This document shows, in pieces, positions 26,693-35,415 of a stretch of DNA of 64,000 nt. The DNA comes from Rhizobium sp. Q54. Lineage in GTDB: Bacteria; Pseudomonadota; Alphaproteobacteria; Rhizobiales; Xanthobacteraceae. Under the pieces are notes generated by a model. It had not been told where the DNA came from. It worked only from the letters and a program-made list of their open reading frames with translations, and did no database searches. The DNA lies in the NCBI GenBank assembly GCA_945870035.1, contig CAMBQQ010000002.1:1-64000 (forward strand), read 5' to 3'. The first letter of the stretch is position 1; the number at the start of each line of letters is the position of its first letter. The translations under genes were made by a program, and so were the position numbers.

Positions 26693-27532
26693 GTGACGGT
26701 ACGTCCAATATTGGTCGCGCAGATTACTGACCTGCACATCAAGAAGCCGGGCGCCCTAGCCTATGGCCGCGTCGACACGGCGGCGGCCTTGTCGCGCTGC
26801 GTCGAGACACTCAATCGACTGTCGCCGCGCCCCGATCTTGTGGTTATTTCAGGCGACCTCGCCGATACGCCGACCCCTGAAGAATATGATCACCTGATGG
26901 CGTTGCTGGCGCCGCTGGATATTCCATTTGCTGCGACCGCCGGCAATCATGACGACCGCGCGCTGCTGCGCAACGCCCTGCCACATCAGGACTATGCCAA
27001 CGCGGCCGGCACCCTTAATATTCAGCGCACGGTCGGCGACATCGATATTCTGCTGATCGATTCCAGCGTTCCGCAGGCCTCGCATGGATGGATTGACACG
27101 CAAACCCTGGCGTGGCTCGACGCGGCCTTGGCGCAATCGGCGACACGCCCCGCTTTGCTGTTCCTGCATCATCCCCCGTTTCTTACCGGGATCGACCACA
27201 TGGATGTGCAGAACCTGGGCAACGCCGACGAATTGGCAGCCCTGCTTCGCCGCCATGACCGCGCGCGGCTGATTGCCGCTGGGCATGTTCATCGCGCCGT
27301 CATGACGGCCTTTGCCGGAATTCCGGCAACGATCTGCCCTGCGCCGAACCACGCAGTGGCGCTCGATTTGGACGAACAATACCCGCCTTCGTTCAACGTG
27401 GAGCCGCCGGCGTTTCACCTGCATGCCTGGTTTGCGGGTGCCGGTTTTGGCCGCCTTGTCACTCACTTCGTTCCAATCGGCCACTTCGACGGACCGCATC
27501 CGTTCTTTGCTGCCGATGGCCGGCTCCTTTGA
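26693..27532 (+). CDS. Calcineurin-like metallophosphoesterase, class III cyclic-nucleotide/GpdQ-like phosphodiesterase
   Basis: Metal-site motifs QITDLHI, VISGDLAD, AGNHDDRALL, FLHHPPFLTG, AAGHVHRAV; directly follows the ABC ATPase. Confidence 0.88.
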   Translation: MTVRPILVAQITDLHIKKPGALAYGRVDTAAALSRCVETLNRLSPRPDLVVISGDLADTPTPEEYDHLMALLAPLDIPFAATAGNHDDRALLRNALPHQDYANAAGTLNIQRTVGDIDILLIDSSVPQASHGWIDTQTLAWLDAALAQSATRPALLFLHHPPFLTGIDHMDVQNLGNADELAALLRRHDRARLIAAGHVHRAVMTAFAGIPATICPAPNHAVALDLDEQYPPSFNVEPPAFHLHAWFAGAGFGRLVTHFVPIGHFDGPHPFFAADGRLL

Positions 27533-27714
27533 CGCAAGCGGCGAGGAACGGCCTAAAAGACCCTATAGGATATTAAGCTTGTCACAAAAGGTACAAGCAA
27601 AATGGGAATGTTAGGCGCATCGATCGAACACGATGGCGCCGGCCGCTTCGTTATCCGCGGGTAAACGATTCATTCGGCGCCCGCCTCGTTTCGACGAAAC
27701 AAAGGGGGCTCGAC

Positions 27715-28722
27715 ATGATACGGCGCGCTATTGGAATTGCCTTGGTCGCATTCAGTGCCACGGCCGCACATTCCCAGGAATTGAACGTCTATACGGCGCT
27801 CGAAGCGGATCAGGTCAAGGCCTATCAAGCTGCCTTCGAGAAAGCCAATCCGTCGGTCAAAATTCGCTGGGTCCGCGATTCCACCGGCGTCGTCACGGCC
27901 AAATTGCTGGCCGAAAAAGCCAATCCCCAGGCCGACGTCGTGTTCGGGCTTGCCGCCACTTCGCTGATGCTGCTCGACAAGGAAGGCATGCTGCAAGCCT
28001 ATGCGCCGGCCGGACTCGACAAGATCAAGCCGACGATGCGCGATCCCGCCAATCCGCCGAAATGGGTCGGCATGGATATCTGGGCTTCGGCGATCTGTTT
28101 CAACACGGTGGAAGCCGGCAAGAAGAAAATTGCTGCGCCGCAATCATGGGCCGATCTCCTCAAGCCGGAATACAAGGGCCAGGTCGCCATGCCGAATCCG
28201 GCTTCGTCGGGCACCGGTTACTTAATGGTGTCGGGCTGGCTGCAGATGATGGGCGAGGAAAAAGGCTGGAAGTTCATGGACGGCCTGCACCAGAATATCG
28301 CCGCCTATAGCCATTCCGGCTCCAAGCCGTGCCGCCAGGCCGCCGCTGGCGAATATGCCGTCGGGTTCTCGTTTGAATATCGCGCCAACAAAACCAAAAA
28401 GGATGGCGCCCCGATCGAGGCTATCCTGCCCAGCGAGGGCCTCGGCTGGGACATGGAGGCGGCCGCCATCATGGCGACCACCAAGCATGCCGCGGCGGCG
28501 AAGAAGTTGCTCGATTGGTCGGTGACGCCTGAAGCCAACAAGCTTTACGCACAAAATTTCGCGATCGTGGCGCTTCCCGGGGTTCAGGAAAAGCTCACCC
28601 ACATTTCCGGCGACGTCGAAAAACTCCTGGCCAAGAATGACTTTGTCTGGGCTGCCGCAAACCGCGAGCGGATCCTCGCCGAATGGATCAAGCGTTACGA
28701 CGGCAAGTCCGAAAAGAAGTAG
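27715..28722 (+). CDS. ABC transporter substrate-binding protein, 2-aminoethylphosphonate-type (PhnS/AepX-like)
   Basis: ELNVYTALEADQVKAYQAAFEKANPSVKIRWVRDSTGVVTAKLLAEKANPQADVVFGLAATSL; same cluster as PhnT/PhnU-like genes and PhnX. Confidence 0.82.
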   Translation: MIRRAIGIALVAFSATAAHSQELNVYTALEADQVKAYQAAFEKANPSVKIRWVRDSTGVVTAKLLAEKANPQADVVFGLAATSLMLLDKEGMLQAYAPAGLDKIKPTMRDPANPPKWVGMDIWASAICFNTVEAGKKKIAAPQSWADLLKPEYKGQVAMPNPASSGTGYLMVSGWLQMMGEEKGWKFMDGLHQNIAAYSHSGSKPCRQAAAGEYAVGFSFEYRANKTKKDGAPIEAILPSEGLGWDMEAAAIMATTKHAAAAKKLLDWSVTPEANKLYAQNFAIVALPGVQEKLTHISGDVEKLLAKNDFVWAAANRERILAEWIKRYDGKSEKK

Positions 28723-28748
28723 CCGGCTCTCCTCACTGAAGTATCAAA

Positions 28749-28780
28749 CGAACCCCGGGGCTTTGTTGTCCCGGGGTTCG
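28749..28780 (+). other. Perfect 11-bp stem-loop between phnS-like and phnT-like genes
   Basis: CGAACCCCGGG-GCTTTGTTGT-CCCGGGGTTCG read directly; not followed by a clear T-tract. Confidence 0.75.
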
Positions 28781-28816
28781 GTTTCGAATGCGGCGTTCGC
28801 GAGAGAAGGATTGCAC

Positions 28817-29914
28817 ATGACCGAGCCAAGCAAGCTTGCCGACGGTGACACGCCTTATCTCAAGATTCGAAATGTCACCAAGCGGTTCGACAATTTCGTC
28901 GCCTTGCAGGACATCAATCTGGACATCAAGCGGGGCGAATTTATCTCGTTTCTCGGGCCGTCCGGCTGCGGCAAGACAACATTATTACGGGCGATCTCCG
29001 GGCTTGACGTGCAGACGACCGGATCGATCGAGCAGGACGGCCGCGACATTTCCAATTTGCCGGTCAACCAGCGCGACTTCGGCATCGTTTTTCAAAGTTA
29101 TGCGTTGTTTCCGAACCTGAAGATCAAGGACAATGTCGGCTACGGCCTGGTATCGGCCGGCAAGTCGCGCGAGGAGATCAGAACCCGCGTTGCTGAACTT
29201 CTGACCATGGTCGGCCTTGCCGACCAAGCCGAGAAATACCCATCGCAGTTGTCCGGCGGTCAGCAGCAGCGCGTGTCGCTGGCGCGTGCGCTGGCCCTTT
29301 CCCCCGGCCTTCTTCTGCTCGACGAACCACTGTCGGCGCTCGATGCGCGCGTACGCGCCCGGCTACGCGGCGAAATACGCGAGCTGCAACAGAGGCTCGG
29401 CATTACGACCGTGATGGTAACACACGACCAGGAAGAAGCCTTGACGATGTCCGACCGGATCGTCGTCATGAGCAAGGGCAAGATCGAGCAAATCGGCTCT
29501 CCGGACGACGTTTATCGCGCGCCCGCTTCGCCCTTCGTCGCCGATTTCATCGGCCGCATGAACTTCATTCCGGGAACGCTGGTGTCCGGGACATCGGCCG
29601 ATTGCAAGGGTGCCGTTCTGTCGTTTTCCACCGCGCTGACTTATGCGCAGGGGACACCCATCACCATTTGCCTGCGGCCCGAAGATATTGTCGTTCGCGA
29701 CATTGCGTCATCGTCGAACGCCGTCGATGTCGAAGTCGGCGTGATGGAATTCATGGGCAATCACTTTGCCACCACGCTGCATGTTTCCGGAACGCATCTC
29801 AACGTATCCGCCGATTTGTCGATGAACGATGTCCGCGATCTCAGCATCAAGCCCGGGTCGAAAGTCAAGGCCGGTTTGCCGGCCGACCGGTTGCGCGTAT
29901 TCAGCACAACCTGA
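28817..29914 (+). CDS. ABC transporter ATP-binding protein, 2-aminoethylphosphonate-type (PhnT-like)
   Basis: GPSGCGKTTLL, LSGGQQQRVSLARAL, LLLDEPLSALDARVRARLRGEI. Start trimmed to MTEPSKLADGD. Confidence 0.88.
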   Translation: MTEPSKLADGDTPYLKIRNVTKRFDNFVALQDINLDIKRGEFISFLGPSGCGKTTLLRAISGLDVQTTGSIEQDGRDISNLPVNQRDFGIVFQSYALFPNLKIKDNVGYGLVSAGKSREEIRTRVAELLTMVGLADQAEKYPSQLSGGQQQRVSLARALALSPGLLLLDEPLSALDARVRARLRGEIRELQQRLGITTVMVTHDQEEALTMSDRIVVMSKGKIEQIGSPDDVYRAPASPFVADFIGRMNFIPGTLVSGTSADCKGAVLSFSTALTYAQGTPITICLRPEDIVVRDIASSSNAVDVEVGVMEFMGNHFATTLHVSGTHLNVSADLSMNDVRDLSIKPGSKVKAGLPADRLRVFSTT

Positions 29915-29992
29915 TTCCCGGAAAGGCGCGACGCTCTTATGCGCCGGGTCCACATTCAGGCTGTTTCGATTTAGATACTTTAGGGGACTGCA

Positions 29993-31723
29993 ATGAGTAC
30001 CGCCGCTTTGCAAGAGCCGTGGGCCAAGTCGGACAACCCCGCCGCGCCAATACCCGTGCATCAGAAAATGAGTCGCGACGATCTTATCATGCGGATCGCG
30101 CTGTGCGTCCTGGCGGCATGGCTTGTCATTGCCGTCCTGTTGCCGCTCGGCGCGCTGCTGATCAAGAGCTTCGAAGGACCCGACGGCGGCTTTGTCGGCG
30201 TAAGCAACTTCGCGCTGTTTTTCGCCAATCCGTCGCTGACGCAATCGATTTCAAACAGCCTGTCGATTGCAATCGTCAGCACGGTCATCTGCGTGCTGCT
30301 TTCGTTCGTTTTTGCTTATGGACTGATGCGCACCTGCATGCCCGGCCGCGGCATTTTCAAGCTGATCTCGCAGGTCCCGTTGCTGGCGCCTTCGCTGCTT
30401 CCCGCCATCAGCCTGGTCTACCTGTTCGGCAACCAGGGCTTTGCCAAATCGATGATGCTTGGCCAGTCGATCTACGGGCCGATCGGCATCGGCATCGGCG
30501 AAGTCTTCTGGACCTTTCCGCATGCGCTAATCATCATGATTACGGCGCTCTCCACATCGGACGCGCGGCTGTATGAAGCCGCCAGCGCCCTGAAAGCCAG
30601 CGCATGGCGCACGTTCTGGACGGTTACCATTCCGGGCGCCCGCTACGGCCTGATCAGCGCGACCTTCGTGGTTTTCACGCTTGTCGTTACCGATTTCGGC
30701 GTGCCGAAAGTCATCGGCGGCCAGTTCAACGTTCTCGCTACCGATATTTACAAACAAGTCATCGGCCAGCAGAATTTCCGAATGGGCGCGGTGGTCGGCC
30801 TGCTGTTGCTGCTGCCGGCGGTGTTCTCGTTTGCCGTCGATCAATGGGTGCAGCGCAAGCAGTCGGCGGCGATGTCGTCGCGCGCGGTCGCCTACGAACC
30901 GAAGCCGGATGCTTTCGTCGATACCGCATTCCTGGTCATTTGCGGGCTGATCGCGGCCGCGATCCTGACGGTCATATTTACCGCGCTGTTCGCGTCGCTG
31001 GCGACCTTGTGGCCGTATAATCTCACGCCGTCGTTCAAGAACTATGACTTCGACAATATGGATGGCGGCGGCTGGCAGAGTTTCTTCAATTCGTTACGGA
31101 TGGCCGGCTTCACCGCAGTGTTCGGCACGGCGATTATTTTTTCCGGCGCCTATCTGATGGAAAAGACCAAGGGCTTCGGGGCCGGGCGGTTCGTGTTTCA
31201 GTTCCTGGCACTGCTTCCACTTGCGGTGCCCGGAATCGTCTTGGGCCTCGGCTATATTTTCTTCTTCAATTCGCCCGCCAACCCGTTCAATTTCATCTAC
31301 GGCACGACAACGATCCTTGTCGTGTGTTCGATCGCGCATTTCTATTCGGTCGCGCATTTGACAGCAGTGACGGCCCTCAAGCAGATCGACCAGGAAATCG
31401 AGACGGTTTCGTCGTCCTTGCGCGTGCCGTTCTATCGGACGTTCTTTCTGGTGACCTTGCCGGTGTCGCTGCCGGCGGTCCTCGATATCGCCATGTATCT
31501 CTTTGTCAATGCATTGACGACAGTGTCCGCCGTGGTCTTTATCTATTCACCGCAAACAACGCTGGCCTCCATTGCCGTGTTGAACATGGACGATGCCGGC
31601 GATGTGGCGCCGGCGGCGGCGATGGCGATGACGATCTTTTTTGCCGCGACCGCTGTGCGTGTCGTTTATACGGGACTGGTGCGCGGCGTCCTCGGCCGGA
31701 CCCAGGCCTGGCGTCACCGTTAG
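29993..31723 (+). CDS. Fused double-length ABC permease, 2-aminoethylphosphonate-type (PhnU-like)
   Basis: 576 aa with two permease halves, each with an EAA-like loop (ARLYEAASALKASAWRTFWTVTIPGARYGL; IDQEIETVSSSLRVPFYRTFFLVTLPVSLPA). Confidence 0.87.
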   Translation: MSTAALQEPWAKSDNPAAPIPVHQKMSRDDLIMRIALCVLAAWLVIAVLLPLGALLIKSFEGPDGGFVGVSNFALFFANPSLTQSISNSLSIAIVSTVICVLLSFVFAYGLMRTCMPGRGIFKLISQVPLLAPSLLPAISLVYLFGNQGFAKSMMLGQSIYGPIGIGIGEVFWTFPHALIIMITALSTSDARLYEAASALKASAWRTFWTVTIPGARYGLISATFVVFTLVVTDFGVPKVIGGQFNVLATDIYKQVIGQQNFRMGAVVGLLLLLPAVFSFAVDQWVQRKQSAAMSSRAVAYEPKPDAFVDTAFLVICGLIAAAILTVIFTALFASLATLWPYNLTPSFKNYDFDNMDGGGWQSFFNSLRMAGFTAVFGTAIIFSGAYLMEKTKGFGAGRFVFQFLALLPLAVPGIVLGLGYIFFFNSPANPFNFIYGTTTILVVCSIAHFYSVAHLTAVTALKQIDQEIETVSSSLRVPFYRTFFLVTLPVSLPAVLDIAMYLFVNALTTVSAVVFIYSPQTTLASIAVLNMDDAGDVAPAAAMAMTIFFAATAVRVVYTGLVRGVLGRTQAWRHR

Positions 31724-31759
31724 TATTCCGCTCCGACAACTGAGACGAAAGCATAGCCG

Positions 31760-32899
31760 ATGCCGCCCTCCGCTTCCTCGCCCCATTTCGACGTCGCGAT
31801 TATCGGGGCGGGTATTGTCGGTCTGGGCCATGCGCTGGCGGCGGCCCGCCGAGGCAAGCGCGTCGTCGTTGTCGATCGGGATGCGCAGGCCAATGGCGCT
31901 TCGATCCGGAACTTCGGCTTTGTTACCGTTACAGGACAGCAAAAAGGCGAATGCTGGGAACGGGCGATGCGTTCGCGCGCCGTCTGGGGTGAGGTCGTCG
32001 ATGCCGCCGATATCGCGGTCGAGCATACCGGGCTCTGCGTTGCCGCACGCCGGCCCGAGGCCAAGCGCGTGCTTGAAGCGTTTGCCGAAACCGACATGGG
32101 CCGCGACTGCCGGTTGCTGTCGCCCGCCGAAGCGCGCGAAAAAGTGCCGGCACTGCGCGCCGACAGCCTCGCCGGCGCCCTGTGGTCGCCGCATGAAGCG
32201 CGGGTGGAGAGCCGCCTTGCCATCCCCAAGCTCGCGGCCTGGCTCGAAGCGGCCCATGGCGTCACTTTCCGACGCAGTTGTTTCGTCAAGAACGTCGCCC
32301 TGCCCCTCATCGAAACCTCGCAAGGCGACATCCACGCTGACGCGGCGATTATATGTCCGGGCGACAATTTTCTGGCGCTGTTTCCGGAGCGGATCGCCGC
32401 GTATGGCCTCACGGTCTGCAAGCTTCACATGTTGCGCGTGACCGCGCCGACGTTCGGACGGCTGGGCGCTGCCGTGATGTCTGATCTCGGGCTTGTTCGC
32501 TATCTCGGATATGCGGAACTGCCTGAAGCAGAAGCGCTGAAAAAGAGGTTGCTGGCGGAACAGGCCGCGGCGCTCGACAACGGCATCCACCTCATTGTCG
32601 TCCAATCGGCCGACGGCTCGCTGGTTGTCGGCGACAGCCATCATTACGGCGAGACGACGGATCCGTTCGCCCCGGCGGCCGTCGATGACTTGATCCTCGA
32701 CGAATTCGACCATGTTCTCGACCTGCCGCGGCGCGCGGTCAGCGAACGATGGATCGGCACATACGCCTCGGCGCCGGACAGGCTGATGCTGGTCGATCGC
32801 CCTTCGGATGCGGTCCGCATTGTCATCGTCACCAGCGGCACAGGCGCTTCCACAGGGTTTGCCATCGGCGAAGAAGTAATTGCCGAATTGTTCGGCTGA
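31760..32899 (+). CDS. FAD-dependent oxidoreductase of the phosphonate-associated TIGR03364-like family
   Basis: FDVAIIGAGIVGLGHALAAARRGKRVVVVDRDAQANGASIRNFGFVTVTGQQ; DAO-type fold; immediately upstream of PhnX. Confidence 0.82.
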   Translation: MPPSASSPHFDVAIIGAGIVGLGHALAAARRGKRVVVVDRDAQANGASIRNFGFVTVTGQQKGECWERAMRSRAVWGEVVDAADIAVEHTGLCVAARRPEAKRVLEAFAETDMGRDCRLLSPAEAREKVPALRADSLAGALWSPHEARVESRLAIPKLAAWLEAAHGVTFRRSCFVKNVALPLIETSQGDIHADAAIICPGDNFLALFPERIAAYGLTVCKLHMLRVTAPTFGRLGAAVMSDLGLVRYLGYAELPEAEALKKRLLAEQAAALDNGIHLIVVQSADGSLVVGDSHHYGETTDPFAPAAVDDLILDEFDHVLDLPRRAVSERWIGTYASAPDRLMLVDRPSDAVRIVIVTSGTGASTGFAIGEEVIAELFG

Positions 32900-32919
32900 G
32901 CAGATTGAGGAACGAAGAC

Positions 32920-33720
32920 ATGACGATTTCCGCCGTCGTTTTCGATTGGGCCGGCACGATGCTCGACCACGGCTCACGCGCGCCGATGGGCGCCTTCGTC
33001 AAGGTGTTCGCGGATTTTCAGGTGACGATTACAGTAGCCGAGGCGCGCGGCCCGATGGGCATGCCGAAGCTCGATCACATCAAGGCGCTGCTGAAACATC
33101 CCGACATTGCCGCCCGCTGGGCCAGGGCGCATGGCCAAGCGCCGACGGATGACGATGCAAACCGCATCTTTGACGTGTTCGTCCCGCTCAATGCCGCGGT
33201 GGTGACTGACTACGCCGACCTCATCCCCGGCATCCTGGACGTCCATGCCGACTTGCGCGGCCGCGGCATCAAGATCGGCTCGACCACCGGCTATACCCGC
33301 GACATCATGGACCGGGTGCTGCCGCTGACGACGGCCGCCGGCCTAGCGACCGACAATCTGATCTGCGCCGGCGATATGCCGCTCGGCCGGCCGACGCCGA
33401 TGATGATGTACAAGTGTTTTCTCGACTTGGCCGTTTGGCCAGCAGCATCTGTCGTCAAGGTTGACGACACCGAGGTCGGCATTGCCGAGGGCGTCAATGC
33501 CGGCTGCTGGACCGTCGGCGTGGCGCTGTCGGGCAATGCCGCCGGCGTTTCGCGTGACGAACTGGCAGCTTTGAGCGAAGCCGAAGTGTCGCAACTTCGG
33601 ACCAAGGCCACACGGCAACTCGCGCGCGCTGGCGCGCACTATGTGATCGACAGCGTCGCCGGACTCATGTCGGTCGTCGATGCTATCGAAGGCCGTCTCT
33701 TGCGCGGCGAGCGGCCGTAG
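32920..33720 (+). CDS. phnX: Phosphonoacetaldehyde hydrolase
   Basis: HAD-type VVFDWAGTMLDHGSRAPMGAFVKVF, GSTTGYTRDIMDRVLP, GRPTPMMMYKCFLDLAVWP, VKVDDTEVGIAEGVNAGCWTVGVALSGN, strongly PhnX-like. Confidence 0.93.
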   Translation: MTISAVVFDWAGTMLDHGSRAPMGAFVKVFADFQVTITVAEARGPMGMPKLDHIKALLKHPDIAARWARAHGQAPTDDDANRIFDVFVPLNAAVVTDYADLIPGILDVHADLRGRGIKIGSTTGYTRDIMDRVLPLTTAAGLATDNLICAGDMPLGRPTPMMMYKCFLDLAVWPAASVVKVDDTEVGIAEGVNAGCWTVGVALSGNAAGVSRDELAALSEAEVSQLRTKATRQLARAGAHYVIDSVAGLMSVVDAIEGRLLRGERP

Positions 33721-33964
33721 GCTGGCTGGCTCCGATTGGCGAGAGTACGCCGGGAGCTCGACGTGGGGATCAAGCGCCCACGCGAAGTCTTTACATTGAA
33801 TAGGATTTTCCTTTCCGCCCGCCCTCTCCATCATGAGCGCGACGGAAAATTGTCTATTGATATCAGTCGTTTACGTGCTTGTTCGAATTCCGTGTCGTAC
33901 CGTGGCGCATCCGGCAGCCTACAACCGCTAAAACCCGTTAAAGGCCTATAGGGCTCCGCGCGTT

Positions 33965-34139
33965 ATCAAACAAGGCGCAGCTTGCAGATGCCGCGTCCGT
34001 CGCCTTGGCGCCGCCACCGGGGCCGGTGACGGCGTGGAAGTCGACATTGTGCATCATCACGTCACAAGCATCGACGCCATATTGTAATGCGCCGGAATAT
34101 TCCAGCGGAACCCGGGCGTCAGCGCATCGAAATGCTTGG
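33965..34139 (-). pseudogene. Composite remnant: acyl-CoA synthetase N-terminal fragment joined to a nirK-like fragment
   Basis: Minus strand: AKHFDALTPGFRWNIPAHYNM (frame change) GVDACDV, then MMHNVDFHAVTGPGGGAKATDAA. The first resembles AMP-forming acyl-CoA synthetase N-termini (FRWxIPxRFNIGVDVCDR). The second resembles the Cu-nitrite reductase HNVDFHAVTGPGGGA segment. Confidence 0.55.
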
Positions 34140-34226
34140 CGTTCGGCAACGTGGCGCGCAAGCTAGTCGGCGATGAGCGCGAGTTAAAGCAGGACTACCG
34201 TTAGGTCCCTTCGATGCGACTGGGGG

Positions 34227-34706
34227 TCAGGAAGCAAAGGCGGGCGGCAAGGGCCGCCGGGACCTGCGTGGCGCGTCGATGGTCAGCAACGCTCGCAGCG
34301 GCGCGCGCGGCTTCACCAGATCGGCCAGCGAATAGCCGTCCAGCACCTCGAGGAAAGCGGCGCCGGCCTTGGCCAGCGCACGCCGCAGCACACAACACGA
34401 TTTGATGGCACAGGGAGCATCGACCGGATTAAGGCAGGCTACCACCGCCATGTCGGGCTCGGTGTGACGAACCACCTGACCGAGATTGATGCGCTCGACC
34501 GGCATGGCCAGACGTAAACCGCCACCACGGCCGCGCACCGTGCCGACATAACCGGCCTGGCCGAGTTGATGAGCGACCTTCATTAAATGGGTCTTGGAAA
34601 TGCCGTAGCTGCTGGCGACCTCGGCGATGGTCGCCAGACCGTCGTCCTTGACCGCGAGGTACATCAGGAGCCGCAGCGCGTAATCAGTATAGACGGTAAG
34701 GCGCAA
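34227..34706 (-). CDS. nsrR: Rrf2-family regulator, NsrR-like
   Basis: MRLTVYTDYALRLLMYLAVKDDGLATIAEVASSYGISKTHLMKVAHQLGQAGYVGTVRGRGGGLRLA; cysteine cluster ACLNPVDAPCAIKSCCVL. Confidence 0.85.
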   Translation of the reverse strand: MRLTVYTDYALRLLMYLAVKDDGLATIAEVASSYGISKTHLMKVAHQLGQAGYVGTVRGRGGGLRLAMPVERINLGQVVRHTEPDMAVVACLNPVDAPCAIKSCCVLRRALAKAGAAFLEVLDGYSLADLVKPRAPLRALLTIDAPRRSRRPLPPAFAS

Positions 34707-34732
34707 GCCAAACTCCCTCTGCAGCGACCTAT

Positions 34733-34755
34733 AAGATATATTACGGATATTGCTT
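34733..34755. promoter_or_regulatory. Putative NsrR-type 23-bp operator
   Basis: AAGATATAT-TACGG-ATATTGCTT: imperfect inverted repeat (AAGNNATAT/ATATNNCTT) between divergent nsrR-like gene and small-ORF/globin genes. Confidence 0.5.
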
Positions 34756-34807
34756 TACGGCAAGCCGGCTGTTACATGCGTCGGACCGCATTCGATCGGA
34801 GATCGCC

Positions 34808-34984
34808 ATGCTCAGTTCCCTGTCTATCGGCAGCGCCATTGCCCGGGTTTTCCTGTTTCCCGGCGACCTGGCCTGCGCCTATGTCGGCATCGACCAGAAC
34901 GACAAGCGCGAACTGGTGCGGATGCTGGTCAATTCACTGGTGTGGATCGTGGTCGGCATGGCTGCCGTTGCCGTAATCGCCTGA
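34808..34984 (+). CDS. 58-aa single-pass membrane protein, hypothetical
   Basis: MLSSLSIGSAIARVFLFPGDLACAYVGIDQNDKRELVRMLVNSLVWIVVGMAAVAVIA; its TGA overlaps the globin ATG (TGATG). Missing from the ORF track as a separate entry. Confidence 0.6.
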   Translation: MLSSLSIGSAIARVFLFPGDLACAYVGIDQNDKRELVRMLVNSLVWIVVGMAAVAVIA

Positions 34985-35415
34985 TGCCCGCTATGGCGCC
35001 GCCGCTGATCGACCACCTGTCCGAGGAAGCCATCGCCCGCCTGGTCGATGAATTCTATACGCGCATCCGCACCGACGCCGCACTGGGACCGGTTTTCAAG
35101 CGCGCCATTCCCGGCGACTGGGGTCCCCATCTGGCGACGATGCGGAATTTCTGGTCGTCAGTTATGCTGACGAGCGGCCGCTACAAGGGCAACCCGGTCG
35201 CGGCGCATGGCCGTGTCACCGGCATCGAGATCGACATGTTCGATCATTGGCTGGCCCTGTTCGAGGCGACGTGCCGCGATCTGTTCGCGCCGGGGATTGC
35301 GGCCGAGTTTCAAACCAAGGCAGTGCGCATCGCCGACAGCCTCAAACTGTCGCTGTTCTATCGGCCCGACCGGCCCTGGCCGCCGGACCGGTTGAAGGGC
35401 ATGCCCCCTGTGTGA
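34984..35415 (+). CDS. Group III truncated hemoglobin
   Basis: IARLVDEFYTRIRTDAALGPVFKRAIPGDWGPHLATMRNFWSSVMLTSGRYKGNPVAAHGRV...FDHWLALFEATCRDLFAPGIAAEFQTKAVRIADSL. Confidence 0.85.
   Translation: MPAMAPPLIDHLSEEAIARLVDEFYTRIRTDAALGPVFKRAIPGDWGPHLATMRNFWSSVMLTSGRYKGNPVAAHGRVTGIEIDMFDHWLALFEATCRDLFAPGIAAEFQTKAVRIADSLKLSLFYRPDRPWPPDRLKGMPPV

Noticed and set aside
33736-33951. 71-aa plus-strand ORF downstream of phnX
   Set aside because: No conserved features; lies in a region of gene remnants.
34084-34110. GVDACDV read as part of a nirK gene
   Set aside because: It continues the FRWNIPAHYN acyl-CoA-synthetase-like N-terminus after a 1-nt frame change; only the sequence from MMHNVDFHAVTG onward resembles nirK.
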